From Phyllostachys edulis (Eukaryota; Streptophyta; Magnoliopsida; Poales; Poaceae), in NCBI GenBank assembly GCA_036346405.1, contig CM070551.1:60096488-60160487 (forward strand): a stretch of 64,000 nt of DNA, given 5' to 3'. Position 1 is the stretch's first letter, and every line of letters begins with the position of its first letter. A program made the position numbers and the translations under genes. The notes under the pieces are model-generated. The model saw only the letters and a list, made by a program, of their open reading frames with translations, searched no databases and was not told where the DNA came from. Shown here one piece after another: positions 10,886 through 22,554 of the stretch.

Positions 10886-12219
10886 TCCAGTATTAGCCTT
10901 TTTGTAGTAGTGTATATATAATAAAATACAAAAAAAAATATAGAAACTAATGATTTCATATGAGGAAATGGGCGATATAAGGCAAGCATAATGACATGAA
11001 TTAAACAACAAATTATAGATATCAATGACAGTTGAGGAGGTGAAAACTGTGAATAGAGCTATTTTTGCTCCAGGCTTCTTATTTTGCTGAGTTATGTTGT
11101 TGTAGGGTGCGGCCAAGACTTGTGCTTCGTGCTTGGCCATTGTTGTTTTCTCTATTTTTCTGTTCTAAGCTGTAGCAGTCATACCGCTAAATCTTATTTT
11201 CTTCCTCTAATAGTGATCGTTAGAGGTCATGTCTTCTTTTTTTTTTAAAAAAAAACTTGTGCTTGGTCTTGGTCATTGTTGTTTTCTCACTTTTTTTTGT
11301 TCTAGGTTATAGCAGCTAGACTGCTAAAATTTATTTTCTTCCTCTAATAGTGATCGGTAGAGCTCCTGCCTTCTTTTTTTTTGACAGATGCATACCTTGC
11401 TGATCCTACTCTCTTTTGCTCTTTTCCCATCAGCAAGAACCCAATCTAAGAATGTTCTTTCCATAGAGCAAAAATTAGCATGTAAACATATGCAACAAGG
11501 GCCCAACTATCTGTTCATTGCCCAAGGCAAATATTGTATTTTTGCACAACATCCATTACAAAGAACCAAGAAAACAGAGGAAGAGGCTAGACTCTAGAAA
11601 GAACCGGAGCTGGAGCGGGGCAGAGCCAGGGAGAAGAAGTGGAGTGCGCGGAACACACCTAGATCTGGAGAGAGGACGAGAGCTAGATATGTTGCTCCCT
11701 TCCCACTACCACGCTTCCTCCCGGCCACCGCGTTGCTCTTTTGGTGCCGCCCGCTCCCTTCTTCCCTGTTTGTTACGCTACCACCCTTGCTCGCGTCGTA
11801 TCTCTATTCGTCTACGCAGGTGCACTGGCGCATGCTCGTCCTGCGCCGCCTCACACCTGTTTGCCGTCGTGTCGTAGCGGCGTGTTCACCGACTGCTTGC
11901 CTCGAGCCCACGCCGCTGCTCACACGCCTCCCCACACACACACACACACACAGAGACAGCCACAAGATGAGAGAGTGAATAGATGTTAGGGTTTGGTAGG
12001 TTGAAGTAGGAATGAAAATAGGTCTAACGTGTTACATAGGCCACACACGAGGTGTAGGGAGTGCAAGCTGAATTTATTTGCGGACACAAATATATAGTTT
12101 TGGTCCAACTAATAACATATACATCTAATATACCTATTATATACCAGATGTTTTGAAGAAAAAAATGGGTGTTCGACTGAACACCTATGACCCCTTGAGG
12201 GTCTGCCCATGCTCCTGAA

Positions 12220-14428
12220 GAGAGCTGTCTCATTTCCACATAAATACAAGAACTACAACCATATCTGTCCATATGGTCCATACGACCATATCCGCACTAT
12301 CGCACACTGCACAAATGACATTTAAACATACACATCAAATTTTAGTTCGGTACTTAGGTGTGCACCTCTGTGTTGAAGAAGATCCTGAGATCGCTAACGC
12401 GCTACATGCTCCTGGCGATGTCAACGAGGATTTGACGACGCGCCCATTGTTGACGAGGGAGCCTGGAGGCACTGCGTCGAGGATGGCCGCGGGCGCGGTG
12501 TTGGATGGGGACGAAGGCGAGACGAGGATGTTGCGCCGGCTACCGGGCGTGAAGGAAGGGCACGGCACGGAGGGACGACCATGGAGGAGCCGGGAGGGTG
12601 GCGGCGGCGGCGGGTCGGTGAGGTCGTTGAGCCACCGATGGAGGGGCAGGGCACAGGGGCGCGGGGGCGTGTGGGTGAGGCGGGGCCGCGAGAGGATTAG
12701 GTCTGGGCTGGTCACTGGTGGGAGTAGGGGAGGGAGGCGTGGACCGACGTGGATGGGCCGACGTGAATTGGCTGGGCCTCGGTCTAAATGCTATCACTCA
12801 ATTTGTTGGGTCTATATCACAAAAAAAATTCGTTGCAATTTTTGTTGGACCTCAGGCTATAGGCTACTCTGCCCGAGGTTTAGATCCGCCCGTGACAGTG
12901 GAACAGATGAACACATAACAAGAGAACGGGTTTTTGGCTAAGATGGTACTGTTGCGTAACGAAATAGCAAAAATAGCCCCTGCTGTGATATTTGAGCGCG
13001 AAACCAGTGTTATTTTTGCTATTCATTTGTGAGAGACTATGTTTGCTATTTCGATAAAAAAAAAGCTCCCTAAACAAGCCAAAAGAGCAACGTGCGAGGA
13101 AATTGCGTACATGCTCAGCAGTGCAGATCTGAGTTTCAGAGGGCCAAGCCAGGCTTGTGGGCCTTGAAGAAAGAAACTTTATTGGGAATTCGGGATACCC
13201 TTGCTCACGTGATCACGTCTTATTCCTGCCTATTTATCTCTCCTCTTTCCTTTCCCCCTGCATGCGTCCAATAGCGAAATTTTCAGCTTGAACTTGCATC
13301 ACTGTTCACAGGCTGCAAAGTGGTGGATTTGGTTGGCCACTTGCGCCACAAAAGCCAGAGCAAGTTACTCCTGTAGTACAACATTATCTCTCTTTATATG
13401 ATAGCGCTTTATCAGTTGTCGGCTTGTCGCCGAGCAATCGATCTGTCTCTGCATGCGGCGTCGGGAAGGACAAGAAGATCTGCAGAATTCGGAGCGTAGG
13501 AATTGATCGGCCACTTGCACCTCACACTCGTAGTACACTCCTGATTAGCGAACAATCGGAGTAGATACCGACCGATATTGCTTATCTTATTTCATATTTT
13601 AGATTTTTTTTTTCGAAGTCAGAGTTAGACATAAATAGTACCGGATACGAATACGGATAGTCTCGATCAAAATACAAAGCGAATACATACTGAACCAAAT
13701 ACAGATTGTCTCGGTCACGAATATTTAGTCGGATATTATACGAAAATAGAAACCATATATATTGCACATAAAAAGATCAATCAACCATACTACATGTCTA
13801 AAATACAACTACATTAACAATTTAACAAACAAAATTAACTACATCACACTACCATGACGACTAATTAAAGAAGTAGTAGCAAGTAGCAAGTCATGGTGAT
13901 AGCAGTACAAAAGATGTCCAAAATGTAACTAGCCAACTACATAACAGGACATATACAACATACACAAAACCTACATACCAGCTTATTTGGATTTCCTGTA
14001 TTTTCTATTAAAAAAATAATTAAATACGGAAAAGCCTCGTAGGCAGATTTCTCTCTCCGGCCCACTCAGCCTAGTGTTTAACGGATATCTGGAATAGTGT
14101 TTACGGATACTATTTGATAAATTATCAGATAGCTTCGAATCCGACATATACATCCTTTCCGTATTCATTTCTATATCCAGCAAAAACTATTCGATTCCGA
14201 AATTCAAGAAAAATCCTGAATATTCAGTTTTACGCTCTGAATTTATTCAGGTGGACGGACGGTCCTACTCCTGATTACCTCTTTGGTATCTACGATGACA
14301 GTGATGGCGCATTGTAAACTTGCCCCCTCTGGTAACACATGCTCTGTGATGCATACAATTCTAGACACAATTTGAATCGTAACGCGTTTGCCAGACCTAA
14401 TAAAATCATTTCCATACGTACAATTGAA
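12220..14428. other. Copy A stretch without a gene
   Basis: Matches about 37960-40110 of copy B. 12330-12720 is GC-rich with frames on both strands that differ between the copies, so they are not conserved genes. 13160-13420 is very similar between copies. 13600-13760 and 14080-14250 hold GATACGAATACGGATA-type sequence common in grass repeats. Confidence 0.45.
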
Positions 14429-14430
14429 TA

Positions 14431-14674
14431 CTCCATTCTTTTTTATTTCACTTTCTAAAATCCATGTGATCAAATTTTCTAAAGTTTGGCTACCAATAGA
14501 TTTAAAATTATCTAGATTGATTACATAAAAATTATATAATTAGATTTGTCATTAAAAATACTATTATAATTTTATTACTACATCTTAATATAAAGTTATA
14601 AAAAGTAACGGTCAAAGTCGCATCTCGAAGACCGCAAAAAATCAAAAACGTCAAGTAAAAAAGAACGGAGGAAG
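14431..14674. mobile_element. Stowaway-type MITE, TA target; private to copy A
   Basis: Begins CTCCATTCTTTTTTATTTC and ends AAAAAAGAACGGAGGAAG, close to the CTCCCTCCGT termini of grass Stowaway (Tc1/mariner) MITEs, with TA at both borders (14429-14430, 14675-14676). The copy B site (CAATTGAAAACAAATTAGATG, about 40095) lacks it. Interior AT-rich, non-coding. Confidence 0.85.
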
Positions 14675-15169
14675 TACAAATTAGATGCCTCGATCGGCGC
14701 GCCCGGTGCATTTTTTGAAGACAGGTATATTCAAATTATTTTCATAAGTACACTTTGATATTTACAAAGAATATATAGTTGGCCAAAAATATAAATGGTT
14801 TGACTACACGATTCTCTTGTTCGTGACTAGAGGGGCTGAGGGGATAAGTGCTTTAATCTGCAGGTGGCAGCATCAGGAGGAAGGACAGCAACACTAAGGC
14901 CAGTCTAGTTCATTAATTTTATAATAATAGACAGATGGTTAAACACGCAGGTGCCGGCGTGGGTTGCCGGCGTGGGTAGGATACGAAGAGGCAGACATGG
15001 ACGGATACAAGTGAGGCTTAGGCTATAGGACACTGGATCTGGTTTTATTTTACCTTATTAAAATCTCTGTATACATATGTATGTATCTTGTAACATAAGT
15101 TCAGTAACTCTATACATATATGATGATATGTATAGAAACCCAATTGCTTTTCTTCTGATCCACCGCTGG

Positions 15170-15700
15170 ACGTTGATAGGTTATCCACGAATGTACTGCC
15201 GGACTATTTGGCAGCAGTACTGATCACTCATTCATGTATGCTAACCTCGCGGCTAATGTGAATGTGAGGACTGCGATTCCACATCGCAGAGGAAAAGGTC
15301 CACGTGGGGGTGGCAGGGACAAGCGTCCGCGTCGCGCTGCGATCTCATCTCCGGCCAGTGGCTAGGCGGCATGGCATCACGGCCGCGTGTGCCGTGAGAG
15401 CGACGCCACCCTGTAGCAAAGCTTGGATCTGCGTAATCTTGCTTTCAGCAATTATAACAACAGGTTAAACGAGCGCGCTGTGTAGCGCCAAGGACCGTGC
15501 GATGGCGTTGCTGGCGCGCATCGATTTCGTGTCTGGTTCCAGGAATAGAGCTGAGCATGCACGTCATAAAATTGCGCCGGGTCCGCCTCCAATTATTGTC
15601 CAAACAAAATCTGTCTAGTTCTGCATGTAATTATAGTTTTTGCAATTCCTCCTCTGTATCTAGTTGATTACCAATCGGCGGCATATACAGTTAAAACGAG
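15170..15700. other. Highly conserved non-coding block (copy A)
   Basis: Pairs with about 40600-41335 of copy B. The 170-odd bases from TACTGATCACTCATTC (15219) to GGCTAGGCGGC (about 15370) show no difference I can see. It includes a CCACGTGG (G-box-type) site near 15300 and a small hairpin (CTGCGATTCCACATCGCAG, 15273-15291). From 15430 on, the sequence is also a diverged relative of 20870-21400. Possibly an old promoter; no gene follows. Confidence 0.5.
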
Positions 15701-15717
15701 AACTACCTAAATATTAT

Positions 15718-16206
15718 CAGTGGCGGAGCCACATGAGAGCATGAGGGTGCAGTTATACCCTCAAAATTTTTGTACTGCACTTTCAAAATTTTTGCATACA
15801 GACTTTTTATATAGTATGTATACCTAGTATAATACACAGACTATACAATGAATTACATTAAGTTATTCTCAGCAATCAATAGTCAGTAGCCCACCAACAC
15901 AAACAATATTTTGTGATGTCGGTTGTACTAGAAACATGTAATTTGTTCCACTTGAACCTTTACTATGTCATTTAAACTTTTATATTGAAATACGTCATTT
16001 AAGTTCGCACCTTTATGCACACACGAGTGCGCTTTCAGTAGATATTTTGTAAGGTCGCGGATTTATTCCCGTCCTCCGTCTTTCTAGACATATGATATGA
16101 GACGCACTCACGCGTATATGTGGTGGAGTGTGTGTATATATGTCTTTCGTGTAATCACAAAAAAAAAGTTTGCACCCCCATAGACGAAATCCTGGCTCCG
16201 CCACTG
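15718..16206. mobile_element. hAT-type MITE, 489 bp; private to copy A
   Basis: Perfect 14-bp terminal inverted repeats CAGTGGCGGAGCCA / TGGCTCCGCCACTG. Flanks are AATATTAT (15710-15717) and AATATTGT (16207-16214), an 8-bp duplication with one change. Copy B has the empty site CTAAATATTGTCC near 41347. AT-rich, non-coding inside. Confidence 0.9.
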
Positions 16207-16428
16207 AATATTGTCCTCGCAATATATATAGATAGAAACTATTCTACATCCCACCCTCCTAACGAGAGAAACACATGCCAATTATCGAGGTTTCACTGTG
16301 TCGCTCAACGATTTAGCGACTTGCTACAGTGGTTAAGCGTCAGTATGTGGTTGGAGAACAAAACATAGAGCATACACTAGTGGGTTCCTCTGGTCAAGAT
16401 TAAATTTTGATCTCCCAATCACTAGAGG

Positions 16429-18300
16429 TGTAGGATCAAGGATAACCGACTAGAGAGGGGGTGAATAGGAGGTTTCTAAACTTTTTAGCAAATTAACAAT
16501 TTAAGCTAATTATGAATTATGTCTAAACTAGATGCAATTCTAGCTAAGCAATTTAATACAAAATAAATGCTAGAATTGTAAGTGCGGAAATAGTAAAGAT
16601 AAGAAATAACCACAAATGAGACAATGAAGTTTTCCCCGTAGTATCAAAGACTTGTCGGTCTTCACTAGTCCACGTTGAGAAAGCTTCAACGAATCAAACC
16701 AGCTCCACGAATTAAGCCTTCCCTCGATCACTATTGGTTGTTCTTCTTCCACTCCGGAGATGGTGAACATCAAACCACTCACATTCTTGGTACCGGGCCT
16801 CTTCACAATCTTTTTGAAGAGATCACCGTGCTCCCACCACCAAGCCGTCTAGGAGTTTGGCAAAACCCCAAACTCCAAGAGTAATAAATCGATGACCTTC
16901 GCTTGATGGCACTCAAGTGCAAATGGATCAACTAGAATGAATGCACTAGAATGATCTCAACCACCTCACAATGAATGCACAAAAGTGTTCTAGGTGTTGA
17001 GAGGATGGACAAGTCTCTAAGGATGTTAAATGAAGTGTTGCTTTCTGTCCTAGAGTAGGTGGGGGGGGGTTTATTTATAACCCCCACAACCAAATCCAAC
17101 CGTTATGAGAGAAGTTCCAACTTTTCAGCGAAATGCGGTACTACTCACAACCAAGGCGCAGATTACTAAGATCCCACCAATCCGCTTCAGAACGGCTACA
17201 ACAAGAGCATTAACTGCCTCTGACATAGCCGTTTGAGTTGCAGTGCGGTACTACCATAAACTATTATGCGGTCATACTACTAATCACGGTCGTACCGCAC
17301 ATTGGAGAGGTACTACCGTTTGCAGGGTTTTCAATCTCAAACAAAAAAGGTGCTTCTTTGGATTTTACGTACCACCATATAAAAAACGAAACAACCGTGG
17401 AGCGGTAGTTCCGCCATTAAGGTTCCGGTACTACCGCATCCCTGACTTGAACCAGCACACCTAAACATGCTAGCCACGTGGATGGCTCAGATGCAATGGG
17501 CTGTTTGGACCACACGTTTAAACCACACGATTTTAAACTTTTCGGACAGTCCGAACGGCCCACGGTAGTACCGCCAAAGAAAGTGTGGTCATACCGCTAA
17601 GCGGTAGTTCCGCCAAGTAAGCACCGGTTCTACCGTTCCAAAGGGTGAGGCACAGAACCAAAAATGGGTCTTTCTGAAAAATACATACCACTCCATTTTC
17701 CGGAAGCACCGTAGAGCTGTAGTACCGCTTAAACAACGGCGGTACTACCGTTCCAAGGGTTTTTCAATTTCAACCAAAATGGAGTCTCTTTGGAAATTAG
17801 ATACCGCCAAATAAAATTCGGAACAACCGCGTTGCGGTCGTACTGCTCAGCAAATAGGTTAACAGGCGCGTTTGGATGGTATACATGGACGGTCCAGATT
17901 GATTGGGTTGTTCGGACCATGCATTTAAACCACACGATCATGTCACTTTTGGACGATCCGAATGGCACACGGTAGTACCGCCGAAGGATATGCGGTCATA
18001 TCGCTGAGCGGTAGTTCCGCCCTGTAAACTCCAGTACTACCGATTTCTAAGTCAATTTCATAGAGAGCTTTCAAATTCAAATTCAAATGCATGCATGATC
18101 CTAAATTGATCCAAATAGCATAAGAACATACTATCAAGCTACTAGTCATGATCCCTCTTAATAGTACAACATTTATCCTAAAATCCGGTCTTCCAACCAT
18201 TCTCCTAAGACCGGTAAAATATAAAAAGGATCCTAGACTACTTGTACCTTGTCTTTTATCGAAAAGATCTTTATGTTGTCCTTTAGGTATTTTCAAGTCA
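16429..18300 (-). mobile_element. Probable solo LTR on the minus strand; private to copy A
   Basis: Read on the minus strand it begins TGACTTGAAAATACC (18300) and ends TTGATCCTACA (16429), the TG...CA form of an LTR. It has a TATA-like TTATAAATAAACC near 17080 and ends in the widespread grass sequence with CACCCCCTCTCTAGTCGG. No 5-bp duplication is visible, and copy B carries different sequence at the right border, so insertion came with rearrangement or the right end is truncated. It contains the GGTAGTACCGC motif cluster. Related to 44120-46700. Confidence 0.55.
17120..18045. repeat. Cluster of GCGGTAGTACCGC-type short palindromes
   Basis: About 18 variants of a near-palindrome, such as GGTAGTACCGCC, GCGGTAGTTCCGCC, GCGGTCATAC and GGCGGTACTACCG, scattered without fixed period. 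The same motif family fills 44945-45690. Confidence 0.85.
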
Positions 18301-18309
18301 TCAAACTCA

Positions 18310-18976
18310 CCTCGTCGCCAGAGGACGTTGGATTGTATAGCTTATTTAGTCAAAACTAACTAAGCCAACTCTTGATAATTACGATCGATGCACATGTGAT
18401 GCATGCATGCGTCTTAGCACTTACTTTAGCTATCTAATCTAAGCATCAATGAGTACTAGCTGCAAGTTTCTTTATAAACGTCTAAGGCTGAAAAAATAGC
18501 TCGAGGCTCACGAACAAGCTCAAGCTGGCTGTCTAAGGCTGAAAAAATAGCTCGAGGCTCACGAACAAACTTAAGCTGGCTCGGTTAGGACTCGTGATGT
18601 TTTCTAGCCGAGCCAAGCCCCTTGCCAAGCTCACAAAAATTTTGAGCTGAGCTTGAGCCGCTCGTTTGGCTCGTGGGCTGGTTGCCGACCCAAGCTAGTT
18701 CCACAGTCATTAAGGCCCAACCCAGTCCCACTAGACACTGTGCGTCTGTGCCCCCTCCATCCGATCCCGATCCAGATCCAGATCGAGCGCCCCCGCCACC
18801 CCTCCTCATTCTGCCAATCCAGACCGAGCGCCCCGCCGCCGCCGCCTCCTCCATCCGCTGCCCCGCCGTCACCTCCTCCACCCATCGTCCTGCCATCGCC
18901 TCCTCCATCCGCCGCCCTGTCATCCTCCGCCCCACCGCCTCGTCCTTCGCTGTCGCCCCATCCTCCATCCTCCGTC
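18310..18976. other. Shared copy A stretch, GC-rich toward the right
   Basis: Matches about 52640-53300 of copy B. A 55-base stretch with AAAAAATAGCTCGAGGCTCACG is repeated twice in tandem here (about 18481-18590) but single in copy B. 18720-18970 is CCTCC/CCGCC-rich; the proline-rich frames it gives on both strands are not conserved between copies. Confidence 0.5.
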
Positions 18977-18977
18977 T

Positions 18978-20229
18978 CTGATGCGGGGGATGCCCGATCT
19001 TCATGATGTAGGATAGATGATAACTTTGGATCCGTGCAACCTGACGAATCGATGGCGCCAACCACTGTTAGAACAGCAACCTGCGACAAAAGAATTCGCC
19101 CAACCACACACTCGTGATCCCGTCTACCTGACTACACAAAGTAGACGTGTCACCGCTCCTGCAAAACACAAGGAATCACAAGAACAACGGGGTTGAGAAC
19201 GCCCAATTCCCCTCTATGTTGCACTGTATGTCAAACCCTAAGAAAAACAAGCGTATAGCTCTCTCTCAAAATCATATATTCATATTCGTGTTGCTTTTTA
19301 CAATGGTGCGGCTTGGGTTATATGGCCTTCCCACCCGCATGCACATCCATGGCCGAAGCCCGACTCAAACACACACGGCCACGTGAACGTCTCGAACTGC
19401 AGAGCGCAACGCAACCGACTTAGACTCTTTCTACCTAAAATCGAAGACTCCTCAAATAAACCAAATCTGGTGATACGGCTGAAAGCATGTCACGGGCAGC
19501 TGTTGTATGCTGTGCATGCTTTGGATGGAACATGGTGGTTGCGGTCTCGGCCAGGATAGCCGACCAAGTCCTGATATCTTGACAGACCAAATTAATCTCT
19601 GATTTAAGCTTCCTATCTGGCCACGTGAAACAGCATGCAATCCGATTTCTTTCTTCCTTTGCTTCACGTGCTTGGTGGTTGCTTGCACGTAAATGAGACA
19701 CCCGAGTGCTTGCATTGCAGGTTTGTAGTGACAGCAATGATACATGGTGGGACCCGCATGCATGGAATTATGGTGGCAGATTTTGTCCATGCATGCACAA
19801 CATGCATTGCATGCTGATTAGTCACGCCACACACATGCATGCTTGACCTCAATTCTTTCCCATGCATGCACAATATGCATGGCTGATTCTCTTTAATTAG
19901 TTTCGGTTTCTGTGCCAACAATTGTGACTTGATGACTCGGTTTTCAAGAGCTGCATACATGAGCATGCTTTGGCTGCATGGTGCTGCATCATTTGTATAC
20001 GTCATCAAACACAGGTTTGCATTAGCAGTAGCATCTTCGCTCCTTCGGTTTGATACAGTCTCTCATGCTTCTATACGTATAAAGCTGCACACACACAATA
20101 TGAGACTATTAGGCAATAATATATATTCATTAGAATCAAGATTAAAATTAACTAGGAGCGAGTTCACCTGATGATTAATTAATTTAGCTCGTGCTCGTAT
20201 AATCGGTCCAATCGGGATGTCCTCATCAG
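18978..20229. mobile_element. TIR element, 1.25 kb; private to copy A
   Basis: Copy B shows continuous CCTCCG...CCCCGTCCTC sequence where copy A has this insertion. The left end CTGATGCGGGGGATGCC and the right end, read inward as CTGATGAGGACATCCC, form an imperfect inverted repeat of about 20 bases. The target duplication is unclear, so superfamily is undecided. The interior (19750-19990) is strikingly rich in GCATGC/CATGCATG. No transposase. Confidence 0.5.
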
Positions 20230-20869
20230 CCTCACTGCCCCGTCCTCTGCCGCCGCTCCTTCATCCTCCATCCTATATATGCTTGAGCACTGTTCACATA
20301 ATATTTTTTTAGTGTTAGGACATCAAGAATCTGAGCTCACAGAATCAAATCCTAACGACCAAAGATCCATAAGCCTTCAAACCTGGGTGGTAATTAAGGG
20401 TGCCAAAGGCTTCATGCGGAATACAGGAGTTTAATAGAAAATAGTTCAATTTCAGTTCAATTCCGATCAAAATACAAAAAAATTCTCGCATACCAAACGA
20501 GGCCTTAGGGTATCCACAATGGGGCAACAAGAGGGGGTCCTAAGGTCTGGGATTGCGAGGGTGGACACCAAGCGAAAAAATGAAGGGGTTGGCCTTAAGT
20601 ATGGGATCCGGTCTCGAGGAATAAAATATAGAATAAAATGAGAGGGGAAGGAGATAGAAGAGTGAGGTTGGCCCGGTCATTGGAAATTAAGGATGTCATT
20701 GTTTATTTGCATACAGGTCACATAGGTAATGCTATACATTGTTGACAAATACACAAAACCTTATCATCACAGGTTGGCCCCACCTTATGGCCTCTTTGGG
20801 CCACAATCATTGAGGATACCCTTAATGCCTTACTAACTGGACTATTTGGTTTTGGTCCAAAGTCTATGT

Positions 20870-21420
20870 GTAGCGCCTAGGGTATCTTTGTAATATTGTT
20901 TTCAGCTATGATAAGAGCAGGTTAAGGGCATGTATAATGGTATAGACAGCTGCTGTCTATAGCAACTCTCTATGTCACCTGTAGTTAGCACTAAAGACAA
21001 CTTATATAATGGTACAAACGGCTGCTGTCTTTTTAGTTGTTTTTTTTATTGAACACACAATCTTTTAATGTTTTTCTTGTTTCTTGTGCTATAGTCGACT
21101 ACAGAATTATAGATAGCATCTTTCTCTCTCTTCATTCTCTTTCATCCACGTCAACAAAAATCTTACGTGACAATAACTATAGACGGCTGATATAATCCCT
21201 TTGTAAATGCTCTAACACGTGCTGTGAGTAGCGACACGGATATCATCGATTTGCTATCCCATCGATCTGTTTCGAGTTTGGTCCCGAGAGATATGAACGA
21301 GCATGCAAGTGATAAAATTGCACCGGGCCCAGCTCTATTAATTATTGTCGAAACAAATTTGTCTAGTTCTGATTGTAGTTTTTTTTTTTCAATTTTGGTG
21401 AGCTGTCCTTTGTATGTGAA
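20870..21420. repeat. Older internal duplicate of the 15430-15660 module (copy A)
   Basis: Ignoring the MITE, TTTCAGCTATGATAAGAGCAGG...GTGCTGTGAGTAGCGAC...CATCGATCTGTTTCG...GAGCATGCAAGTGATAAAAT...TTGTCTAGTTCTGATTG parallels 15440-15640 in order and spacing. An open frame of 66 codons at 21224 has a relative in copy B (54005) but none in the 15430 module, so it is probably not coding. Confidence 0.65.
20926..21212. mobile_element. Tourist-like (PIF/Harbinger) MITE, TAA target; private to copy A
   Basis: TAA flanks both sides (20923-20925, 21213-21215); copy B has the empty site GCAGGTTAACAAGTGCTG near 53989. Ends GGGCATGTATAATGG and GTAAATGCTC are imperfect inverted repeats. The internal CAGCTGCTGTCTATA block is shared with the copy B element at 54996-55283, which is one base different in length. 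Confidence 0.85.
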
Positions 21421-22031
21421 TTGACATATGTAATTTTATTGCTGACTTGAACATTGCTGTGTTCTTAGAAAAAAAATAAACTAACAAATACATGAAGTCC
21501 AACTAAGAAGACTCCTCGAGAAAATTGCTCATTGTCACTAAATAGGCTAATTTCTGCACATACTTGTACTACTACATACGCATAAAATGTATATAGGGGC
21601 CGGCTCTCTAAGCTCATTGTCAGTAACCCACAAATAATCCATAGCAAGCTTCTGTACGCGGATGGTTATATTTAAATCTTAGTGTTCACTAAGGCCAGCC
21701 AGACGGAACTGAATCTTCTGTATTACCGCAAAGAGAGCTATATGCACACTGAAACGAGTCTGCTATAGCGAAAGCTGCATGACTGTAACGAACTGCTGTA
21801 GCAAACGCACCCAATTTTACTGTGGAACTGATTTTTTCTGCAGCACAGATACTATACGACTAGATCTGAACCATTAGATTTTAATCTGACGGTTGAGAGA
21901 TGATCCTAATGTAGATGACTATTCATCCTCTGCATTTAGCCCTTTAATGCGAAGGATCTCAATCCTAGCCAGACAGTAGCATACTAATTGGACTAGTTGG
22001 CTTCCTTCGCAGTAGCTTTCTAGAGGCATCA
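21421..22031. other. Copy A stretch without a gene
   Basis: Matches about 54180-54840 of copy B. AT-rich with no conserved open frame. Confidence 0.45.
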
Positions 22032-22554
22032 GAGCATCTCCAATAGTGTATTTATTGTCGTCTTTTAGTTATGTCACGTCAACAAAATCCTACGTAGAGA
22101 AGAGAGGGGGAGGAGAGAGAGCACAGGTCATCTCTTCCTGAAGAGACTGTCGTGCACGTGAAACAAGACATGATACATTAATCTACTCTAGTTGATATGT
22201 AGACCCGTTTCAAAAGAAAATTATAAAATATAAATATTGGAGAGTGCGTTAGAGACTATCTATTAGATATGCTGTCTCTAAAGATGATGTAGCATATGTT
22301 AGAGACAAGGTTATCTCTAACTATTGGAGATGTTCTAGCACACTCTCCAACATTTATATTTTATAATTTTTCTTTGAAATAGGCCTACATGTCAATTAGA
22401 GTATATTAATGTATCATGTCTTGTTTTGCGTGCACGATAATCTCTTTAGAAAGAAACGATCTATCTCTCTCTCCTTCCCCTTTTTTCTTTATATAGAATT
22501 TTATTGATGTGATATAGCTAAGAAATGATAATAAATACACTATTGAAGATGCCC
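22032..22554. mobile_element. Long foldback MITE, 523 bp; private to copy A
   Basis: Ends GAGCATCTCCAATAGTGTAT and ATACACTATTGAAGATGCCC pair, and complementarity runs nearly to the centre (ATTATAAAATATAAATATTGGAGA pairs with the block near 22343-22368). Flanking trinucleotides are TCA and TAA, roughly the TNA target of PIF/Harbinger elements. Copy B goes straight from GAGGCGTCAAG to GTGACTCATG at about 54834-54853. Confidence 0.8.

Larger units (their letters stand above)
7495..10912. mobile_element. CACTA (En/Spm) element, non-autonomous, complete ends
   Basis: Starts CACTACTACAGAAAAGGCT and ends AGCCTTTTTGTAGTAGTG, an inverted pair with the CACTA signature. It is flanked by TAT on both sides (7492-7494 and 10913-10915), the 3-bp duplication of this superfamily. 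Both subterminal regions are packed with copies of ACGGTTT / AACCGTC-type motifs in both orientations. No transposase gene is present, so it would depend on a partner; the decayed genes at 24255-29372 are of the right type. It sits inside the hAT insertion 7359-12211 and carries a long foldback, a tandem array and a small perfect hairpin. Confidence 0.92.
7359..12211. mobile_element. hAT-type insertion, 4.85 kb, containing a CACTA element; private to copy A
   Basis: CTCCTGAA occurs on both sides (7351-7358 and 12212-12219) and once at the matching site in copy B (CACTGCTCCTGAAGAGAG, near 37951), which proves an insertion with an 8-bp duplication. The ends CAGTGGTAGACCC and, read inward from the right, CATGGGCAGACCC resemble the CAGTGGCGGACC termini of grass hAT MITEs. 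Without the nested CACTA element it would be about 1.43 kb. It includes a short CA repeat at 11935-11953 and no recognisable transposase. Confidence 0.75.

Noticed and set aside
12273..12941. 222-codon open frame
   Set aside because: GC-rich stretch with overlapping frames on both strands; the frame is not kept in copy B.
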